From an uncultured bacterium (lineage in GTDB: Bacteria; Patescibacteriota; Gracilibacteria; Absconditabacterales; Absconditicoccaceae): DNA of 9,057 nucleotides. A program made the translations under genes and the position numbers. The DNA is taken from assembly GCA_903943625.1 (NCBI GenBank), contig CAJAPL010000137.1, positions 1 through 9,057 of the forward strand, given 5' to 3'. Shown here piece after piece: positions 8,915-9,057 of the stretch. Under the pieces are notes generated by a model. It did no database searches and was not told where the DNA came from. It worked only from the letters and a program-made list of their open reading frames with translations. Position 1 is the stretch's first letter. Each line of letters starts with the position of its first letter.

Positions 8915-8969
8915 CTTTTGTCTTATAAGTAAATGGTTAAAAGTTATATTTGATTTTAATTAGTTTCAG

Positions 8970-9057
8970 CTATTTTGTCAAATTTTCAAACATCCAAGGG
9001 TAATGTTTTTTGACCATATTTCTAATTTCTTTGGGTTTAATGACTCAATATTCTGTA
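8970..9057 (-). CDS. C-terminus of a probable ribose-1,5-bisphosphate isomerase (eIF-2B-like family), partial
   Basis: Only the last 28 residues plus TAG (8970-8972) are in the window; the rest lies beyond base 9057. The visible TEYGVIKPKEI followed by a basic tail (MVKKHYPWMFENLTK) resembles the C-terminal ITExGVIxP signature of the eIF-2B-like isomerase family, and one in-frame TGA supplies the Gly. That enzyme turns ribose-1,5-bisphosphate into the RuBisCO substrate, exactly the step missing between the two downstream genes. The assignment rests on this short motif and on context; methylthioribose-1-phosphate isomerase or another eIF-2B-like protein is possible. Confidence 0.6.

Noticed and set aside
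1..9057. Reading the region as a cluster of pseudogenes full of premature stops
   Set aside because: Only TGA interrupts the frames, always at family Gly positions, and no TAA or TAG occurs inside them. This is recoding, not decay.

Overview
The window is AT-rich and looks like a fragment of a Patescibacteria/CPR genome, most likely Absconditabacteria (SR1) and less likely Gracilibacteria. Under the standard code nearly every gene is broken by in-frame TGA. Read with TGA = Gly (translation table 25), all of them become full-length, well-conserved proteins. A second departure from the standard code is also visible. There are 23 CGA/CGG codons in the coding regions, and at least a dozen sit where the protein family has Trp. 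Arg residues of the conserved motifs use AGA, AGG or CGT. I therefore infer CGA/CGG = Trp on top of UGA = Gly. Stop codons are TAA or TAG only.

Layout: (1) 2-838 (+), nearly complete DNA polymerase III delta' subunit (holB). (2) 887-1339 (-), D-aminoacyl-tRNA deacylase (dtd), convergent with holB; the 48-bp gap is one inverted repeat. (3) 1362-2939 (-), methionyl-tRNA synthetase (metG), 22 bp upstream of dtd. (4) 3002-4258 (-), a 418-residue Cys-rich lipoprotein of unknown function. (5) 4259-4673, a 415-bp stretch with a promoter-like element, a 49-codon possible small gene (perhaps frameshifted) and a strong terminator. (6) 4674-5855 (+), an MFS transporter ending at a bidirectional terminator. 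(7) 5906-7411 (-) AMP phosphorylase, 7454-8914 (-) form II/III RuBisCO, and 8970-9057 (-) the C-terminus of a protein that fits ribose-1,5-bisphosphate isomerase.

The last three genes, transcribed right to left, make up the archaeal-type AMP (nucleoside) salvage pathway. AMP + Pi gives adenine + ribose-1,5-bisphosphate, which becomes ribulose-1,5-bisphosphate; with CO2 this gives two 3-phosphoglycerate. This lets a cell with minimal metabolism feed nucleotide ribose into lower glycolysis. It is not a Calvin cycle, and no phosphoribulokinase is seen. The left half holds housekeeping genes for replication and aminoacyl-tRNA quality. No tRNA, rRNA, CRISPR array, insertion sequence or phage gene was recognised.
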